Of a stretch of DNA of 10,544 bases, positions 7,470-10,544 are shown in pieces. The notes under the pieces are model-generated. The model had not been told where the DNA came from, made no database searches, and saw only the letters and a program-made list of their open reading frames with translations. This DNA comes from Bacteroidota bacterium (lineage in GTDB: Bacteria > Bacteroidota > Bacteroidia > Chitinophagales > LD1), in NCBI GenBank assembly GCA_018267435.1, contig JAFDYM010000292.1, forward strand, positions 1 through 10,544, in the 5' to 3' direction. The position numbers and the translations under genes are program-made. Within the stretch, counting starts at the first letter, position 1, and each line of letters begins with the position of its first letter.

Positions 7470-8390
7470 GTGAAGAGAGTTAACACAGTAGTATTACTGT
7501 TATTGCTATTAGCAAGTGCTGCGCAAGCACAATTTGGCAAAGCCAGTTTTTTAGGCAACGTAGTAGTGCCGGCTAAAAAAATAGTACTGGTACAAAACGA
7601 TGTAGACCCTGCATTAAGGGATGCCAGCAAGTATGCTGAGGAGGCAATGACCAAATATTGGAATGCTACCAAGGTAGAGTTTACTACCAAAAAGATGAGC
7701 GAGGTAGAAAAAACGAAAGAAAAGGAATTGTATTTCGGTGTATTTGCCATGGACGACAGAAAGTTGTTTAGGCCAGGTAAAGATTCGGAAAAATGGATGA
7801 TGTACGCAGTAGGTTTCGGCGAGCGCGATAAGGACGGCAACTTGAAAGTGAACTTGGAAACTGAGTTTCTATACATACCTAAAACATACAACGAGCTAGA
7901 TGTAATATGGGTAGTGCGTATATTCAACCAGTGGGTAACTGATGGCATTAAGAACAAGCTGCCTACCGATATGCGCCTATCGCCAGGCCTAGCACCGCCA
8001 TTATACCGCCTAAGCGAAACCAATGCAGGTATACTTAAAACAAAAACCCTGTTAATAGACAAGGCATTGCTAAGCAAAAAAATGGACGATGCTACGATTA
8101 AAGAAATATACCCTTTCCCTTTTAAAGTAGTAAGTGAGAAGGAAATACTAGAGGCCATAAAAACGGGCGATAAAAAATACGCGGTTTTCCAATCTGTAAC
8201 AAACTATGCCGATGAAACTGGTGGACTTATATCGGCTGATGTGGTGCTAGATGCAGAAACGGGAAGAATGCTATCATGGTCGAAAGTAACAGAGATAACC
8301 GTAATGGTAAAAAACACCGACCCAGGCCGTATGTTGCTTTCAAAATCATCGTTGAAAGAGATAACAAAGAACCTGGAAAAGAGAAAGTAG
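7470..8390 (+). CDS. Exported protein of unknown function
   Basis: The 306-residue product begins at GTG (7470); an in-frame TAG at 7464-7466 rules out a further upstream start, and this start yields a complete signal peptide: MKRVN, a run of V/L to residue 14, then ASAAQA, with likely signal peptidase I cleavage after A20. The mature protein is predicted soluble, with mixed charged and aromatic content and no further membrane helix or lipobox cysteine. Segments that may help find relatives are YAEEAMTKYWNATKVEF (about 55-71), RLSPGLAPPLYRLSE (about 169-183) and YAVFQSVTNYADETGG (near 235-250). I do not recognise the family and see no catalytic motif. It is transcribed alone: divergent from polA, ending at its own terminator (8418-8448). 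Periplasmic or outer-membrane-associated location is inferred from the signal peptide only. Confidence 0.85.
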   Translation: MKRVNTVVLLLLLLASAAQAQFGKASFLGNVVVPAKKIVLVQNDVDPALRDASKYAEEAMTKYWNATKVEFTTKKMSEVEKTKEKELYFGVFAMDDRKLFRPGKDSEKWMMYAVGFGERDKDGNLKVNLETEFLYIPKTYNELDVIWVVRIFNQWVTDGIKNKLPTDMRLSPGLAPPLYRLSETNAGILKTKTLLIDKALLSKKMDDATIKEIYPFPFKVVSEKEILEAIKTGDKKYAVFQSVTNYADETGGLISADVVLDAETGRMLSWSKVTEITVMVKNTDPGRMLLSKSSLKEITKNLEKRK

Positions 8391-8417
8391 TAGCCTATTT
8401 ATAGTTATACCAAGGAG

Positions 8418-8448
8418 GCGTTATAGAGGAATCTATAGCGCTTTTTTT
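8418..8448 (+). terminator. Intrinsic terminator of the 7470-8390 gene
   Basis: GCGTTATAG (8418-8426) pairs with CTATAGCGC (8433-8441) as a 9-bp stem with one G-U pair and a 6-nt loop (AGGAAT). Seven T follow directly (8442-8448). It starts 28 bp after the stop codon. On the minus strand the hairpin is not followed by a T-tract, so it should act mainly on plus-strand transcription. Confidence 0.88.
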
Positions 8449-8460
8449 ATTTGGTTAGGG

Positions 8461-9180
8461 CTACTCATACTTATACCCTTCTATCCAATGCTTTATGGCA
8501 TTATCATCAAGTACCTCGCCAAGCACGCGGTACTTAGAGTGGCTCAAGGGGTTGTAGCCGTTCAGCGGCTCGGCCATTACGCCTATGCTGCGGTGGTAGT
8601 AGTTGCTATGTATAAACTGTAGCTTGCCCTTGTACTTGCTTATGAAGCCCACGTGGCTATCTAGCCCTACTATATACAAGCCATCGGGTTTGTTGGCAAA
8701 ATGCTTTTCAAACTCCTCGATAGTTTCGTTGGGGAAATGCTTTAGCTGCAACTGCATTTTCTTCATCATGCTCTCCGATGGCAACTGTGCCCACGCCACA
8801 CGCGATATGTTGAAGCCCGCATGTTGCAGTATGGTAGTAACAAAATAGCCGCAGGCTATGGCGCCTTGCTGTGGCTTTTGCGTAGTGCCATAAAACTCCC
8901 ACGGCGTGTTGTACCAGCGCGCAAAAAACGACTGATGGATAACATCTAATAAGTAAACACGCGTTGCTTTGATGATAGAATCCTTGTTAGCGCTATCGGC
9001 GCGGTTGTATTGCTTGCGTATATCTGCCTGTACCTGCTTTACCTGCGCCCGCAGCGAGTCGTAGCTGATGTGCGCATCGGGCGCTGCTGCTTGCGGCTTT
9101 GCCACATTATTGCACGCGCTGCACATTAAGCACAGGCTTATGGCTAGGGTAGAAAGTAAGGTGTGGGCATAGCTGCGCAT
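8461..9180 (-). CDS. Lipoprotein with papain-like (NlpC/P60-type) cysteine hydrolase core
   Basis: The 239-residue product starts MRSYAHTLLSTLAISLCLMC and then SAC-NN, a signal peptide with likely lipidation at C23 (C-S-A-C lipobox, somewhat atypical at -3). Residues 40-75 look helical and charged. The core has GAIACGYFVTTILQHAGF (106-123), with a Cys110 at the start of a helix, and GLDSHVGFISKYKGKLQFIH (172-191), with His176 on a strand and His191/Asn193 after it. This Cys-helix then His-strand then polar-residue order is that of NlpC/P60, CHAP and related papain-like amidases. The usual Asp before the Cys is Ala here. A peptidoglycan- or peptide-cleaving role outside the cytoplasm is inferred, not certain. 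The family is not one I can name. The gene is downstream of carB on the same strand but separated by a terminator. Confidence 0.82.
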   Translation of the reverse strand: MRSYAHTLLSTLAISLCLMCSACNNVAKPQAAAPDAHISYDSLRAQVKQVQADIRKQYNRADSANKDSIIKATRVYLLDVIHQSFFARWYNTPWEFYGTTQKPQQGAIACGYFVTTILQHAGFNISRVAWAQLPSESMMKKMQLQLKHFPNETIEEFEKHFANKPDGLYIVGLDSHVGFISKYKGKLQFIHSNYYHRSIGVMAEPLNGYNPLSHSKYRVLGEVLDDNAIKHWIEGYKYE

Positions 9181-9191
9181 ACAATAGGGGC

Positions 9192-9203
9192 TTAAGTACT
9201 TAA
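9192..9203. repeat. 12-bp perfect palindrome just upstream of the lipoprotein gene
   Basis: TTAAGTACTTAA is its own reverse complement and ends 12 bp before the lipoprotein ATG on the minus strand. It would lie in the leader or core promoter and could be a binding site; no regulator is known from this window. Confidence 0.35.
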
Positions 9204-9223
9204 CGCAGTTATAGGATGGGATA

Positions 9224-9240
9224 TTATGGAGATTCCATAA
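9224..9240. repeat. 17-bp inverted repeat between carB terminator and lipoprotein gene
   Basis: TTATGGA (9224-9230) and TCCATAA (9234-9240) are perfect inverted copies around a 3-nt centre GAT. It lies 44-60 bp upstream of the lipoprotein start and 6 bp beyond the carB terminator stem. It may be an operator or promoter-proximal site for the lipoprotein gene, or a small second hairpin after carB. Confidence 0.4.
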
Positions 9241-9274
9241 AACAAAAAAGCGCCACGGTTGCCCGCAGCGCTTT
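9241..9274 (-). terminator. Intrinsic terminator downstream of carB
   Basis: AAAGCGC (9247-9253) pairs with GCGCTTT (9268-9274), and CGG/CCG (9256-9258 with 9263-9265) can extend the hairpin across a symmetric CA/CA bulge, with loop TTGC. Read on the minus strand, the stem is followed by TTTTTTGTTTT, so it terminates transcription coming from carB, 55 bp after its stop codon. Confidence 0.85.
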
Positions 9275-9294
9275 GTATAAATCTGTCTTAATAT

Positions 9295-9318
9295 CTCTGT
9301 GCCTCTGTGCCCTCTGTG
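9295..9318. repeat. Three tandem CTCTGTG heptamers
   Basis: CTCTGTG occurs at 9295-9301, 9303-9309 and 9312-9318, with 1- and 2-nt gaps (CACAGAG on the minus strand). It lies between the carB stop and its terminator, hence in the carB 3' untranslated region. From memory, CACAGAG-type short tandem segments recur in intergenic DNA of several bacterial phyla; I cannot test whether this copy is dispersed in this genome. Confidence 0.6.
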
Positions 9319-9329
9319 AGCAACAAGTT

Positions 9330-10544
9330 CTATCGGCTCAACATCATGCTCTTCTTCTTGTAAAGGTCGCGGAAGTAAGGGTCGTATAGATCGTTGATGA
9401 AGCGGATGGCTTCGCCGGTGCTCTTCATCTCTGGGCCTAGTTCGCGGCTTACACCCGGGAATTTATCGAAGCTGAATACAGGCTCCTTAATGGCATAACC
9501 CACCAGGCGCTTGTAGTAAGTAAAGTCCTTCAGCTTGTTTACACCCAGCATTACCTTGGTAGCGTAGTTCAAGTAAGGTATGTTGTATGCCTTGCATATA
9601 AACGGTGTAGTTCGGCTAGCGCGAGGGTTAGCTTCTATTACATATACCTTCTCGTTCTTTATGGCAAACTGTATGTTTATCAAACCGCGTATTTCAAGCG
9701 CACGTGCTATTTTCTCGGTATAGTCGCGCATCTGCATTATTACGTTCTCGCTAAGGTTGTACGGAGGCAATACCGCATTGCTATCGCCGCTGTGTATACC
9801 CGCAGGCTCTATGTGCTCCATTATACCCATTATCTCTACCTGCTCGCCATCGTATATGGCATCTACTTCTGCTTCCTCAGCACGATCCAGAAAGTGGTCG
9901 ATAAGGATGTTGTTATCAGGGAAGAATTTCAAAATCTTCACTACAGCTTCTGTCAGTTCCTCATCGTTGATAACGATACGCATACGCTGGCCACCTAGCA
10001 CATAACTAGGGCGCACCAACACCGGGTAACCTACCTTGTGTGCTACCTCTATAGCCTCGGCAGCGTTTTTGGCAGCACCGTAGTTAGGGTAAGGTATGTT
10101 CAGCTCCTTCAGCATATCGCTAAAGCGCTCGCGGTCTTCGGCTATATCCATACTGTCGTACGATGAACCGATGATTTTAACGCCAGTTTTGTGCAGGTTC
10201 TCAGCCAGCTTCAAGGCTGTTTGTCCGCCTAGCTGAACGATAACACCTTCCGGTTTTTCGTGCTCTATCAACTCGCGCAGGTGCTCCCAGAACACTGGCT
10301 CGAAGTATAGCTTATCTGCAATATCAGGGTCGGTTGAAACCGTTTCTGGGTTGCAGTTCATCATGATAGCTTCGTAGCCTGCTTCTTTTATGGCCAACAC
10401 GCCGTGTACGCAGCAGTAGTCAAACTCGATACCCTGGCCTATACGGTTAGGGCCGCTACCCAATACTATTATCTTCTTCTTGTCAGATGACGGACTTTCG
10501 TTCGTAGCATCGAAGCTTGAGTAGTAGTAAGGCGTTTTCGCTTC
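9330..10544 (-). CDS. carB: Carbamoyl phosphate synthase large subunit, C-terminal half (5' end outside window)
   Basis: The frame is open to the window edge and ends in TAG at 9330-9332. The visible 404 residues start EAKTPYYYSSFDATNE and run through VLGSGPNRIGQGIEFDY; the TTG at 10463 is an internal Leu codon, not a start. This is the second ATP-grasp half, which phosphorylates carbamate: NPETVSTDPDIADKLYFEP, GGQTALKLAENL, the VRPSYVLGGQRMRIV nucleotide loop and the metal-binding EANPRASRTTPF are present. It aligns with E. coli CarB from about residue 535. The protein stops soon after GPEMKSTGEAIRF with a tail ending KKKSMMLSR, so the C-terminal MGS-like domain (about 140 residues in E. coli, the UMP/ornithine/IMP allosteric site) is missing. 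Total length would be near 940. CarB supplies carbamoyl phosphate for pyrimidine and arginine synthesis together with CarA, which is not in the window. Confidence 0.96.
   Translation of the reverse strand, partial: EAKTPYYYSSFDATNESPSSDKKKIIVLGSGPNRIGQGIEFDYCCVHGVLAIKEAGYEAIMMNCNPETVSTDPDIADKLYFEPVFWEHLRELIEHEKPEGVIVQLGGQTALKLAENLHKTGVKIIGSSYDSMDIAEDRERFSDMLKELNIPYPNYGAAKNAAEAIEVAHKVGYPVLVRPSYVLGGQRMRIVINDEELTEAVVKILKFFPDNNILIDHFLDRAEEAEVDAIYDGEQVEIMGIMEHIEPAGIHSGDSNAVLPPYNLSENVIMQMRDYTEKIARALEIRGLINIQFAIKNEKVYVIEANPRASRTTPFICKAYNIPYLNYATKVMLGVNKLKDFTYYKRLVGYAIKEPVFSFDKFPGVSRELGPEMKSTGEAIRFINDLYDPYFRDLYKKKSMMLSR

Noticed and set aside
7421..8158. 245-codon open frame on the minus strand opposite the secreted-protein gene
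   Set aside because: It is the antisense shadow of the 7470-8390 gene, which has a signal peptide and a matching terminator. The antisense product is Ser/Leu-rich without recognisable domains.
10461..10463. TTG as a start codon for the carB fragment
   Set aside because: The frame is open upstream to the window edge and encodes expected CarB sequence (KKKIIVLGSGPNRIGQG), so TTG is an internal leucine codon.

Overview
The window looks like chromosomal DNA of a member of the Bacteroidota, probably outside the Bacteroidales (Chitinophagales/Sphingobacteriales/Flavobacteriales type). The reasons are that start codons lack recognisable Shine-Dalgarno sequences, that one putative promoter fits the Bacteroidota TTTG / TAnnTTTG pattern, and that CarB ends without the C-terminal MGS-like allosteric domain, as I recall for non-Bacteroidales members. 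Genes use ATA heavily for isoleucine. There is no sign of a plasmid, phage, insertion sequence, CRISPR array or RNA gene.

Layout: (1) 1-539, plus strand: C-terminal part of a membrane fatty acid desaturase, cut by the window edge. (2) 550-1176, minus strand: recR, whose stop faces the desaturase stop across only 10 bp. (3) 1218-4390, plus strand: a tight three-gene glycosylation operon, made of a soluble GT2 of the dolichyl-phosphate-mannose-synthase type, a multi-pass ArnT/PMT-like GT-C enzyme (4-bp ATGA overlap), and a GtrB/ArnC-like GT2 with two C-terminal membrane helices (9 bp gap). (4) 4471-7296, minus strand: polA, full length with all three activities apparently intact and a possible sliding-clamp-binding motif in the inter-domain linker. 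(5) 7297-7469: divergent control region. (6) 7470-8390, plus strand: exported protein of unknown function with a GTG start and its own intrinsic terminator. (7) 8461-9180, minus strand: lipoprotein with a papain-like NlpC/P60-type core. (8) 9181-9329: short palindromes, the carB terminator and a CTCTGTG triplet repeat. (9) 9330-10544, minus strand: 3' part of carB.

How the genes work together: most are unlinked housekeeping genes (recombination mediator RecR, DNA polymerase I, carbamoyl phosphate synthase). The only clear functional unit is the glycosylation operon. By family logic the GT2 enzymes would charge a polyprenyl phosphate with sugar on the cytoplasmic side, and the GT-C enzyme would transfer that sugar on the outer face to a lipid, glycan or protein acceptor. 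I see no strong case for an entirely new multi-gene system here. The items most worth following are the glycosylation trio, the unassigned exported protein, the cysteine-hydrolase-like lipoprotein with its palindromic upstream region, and the QFNLF motif in PolA.
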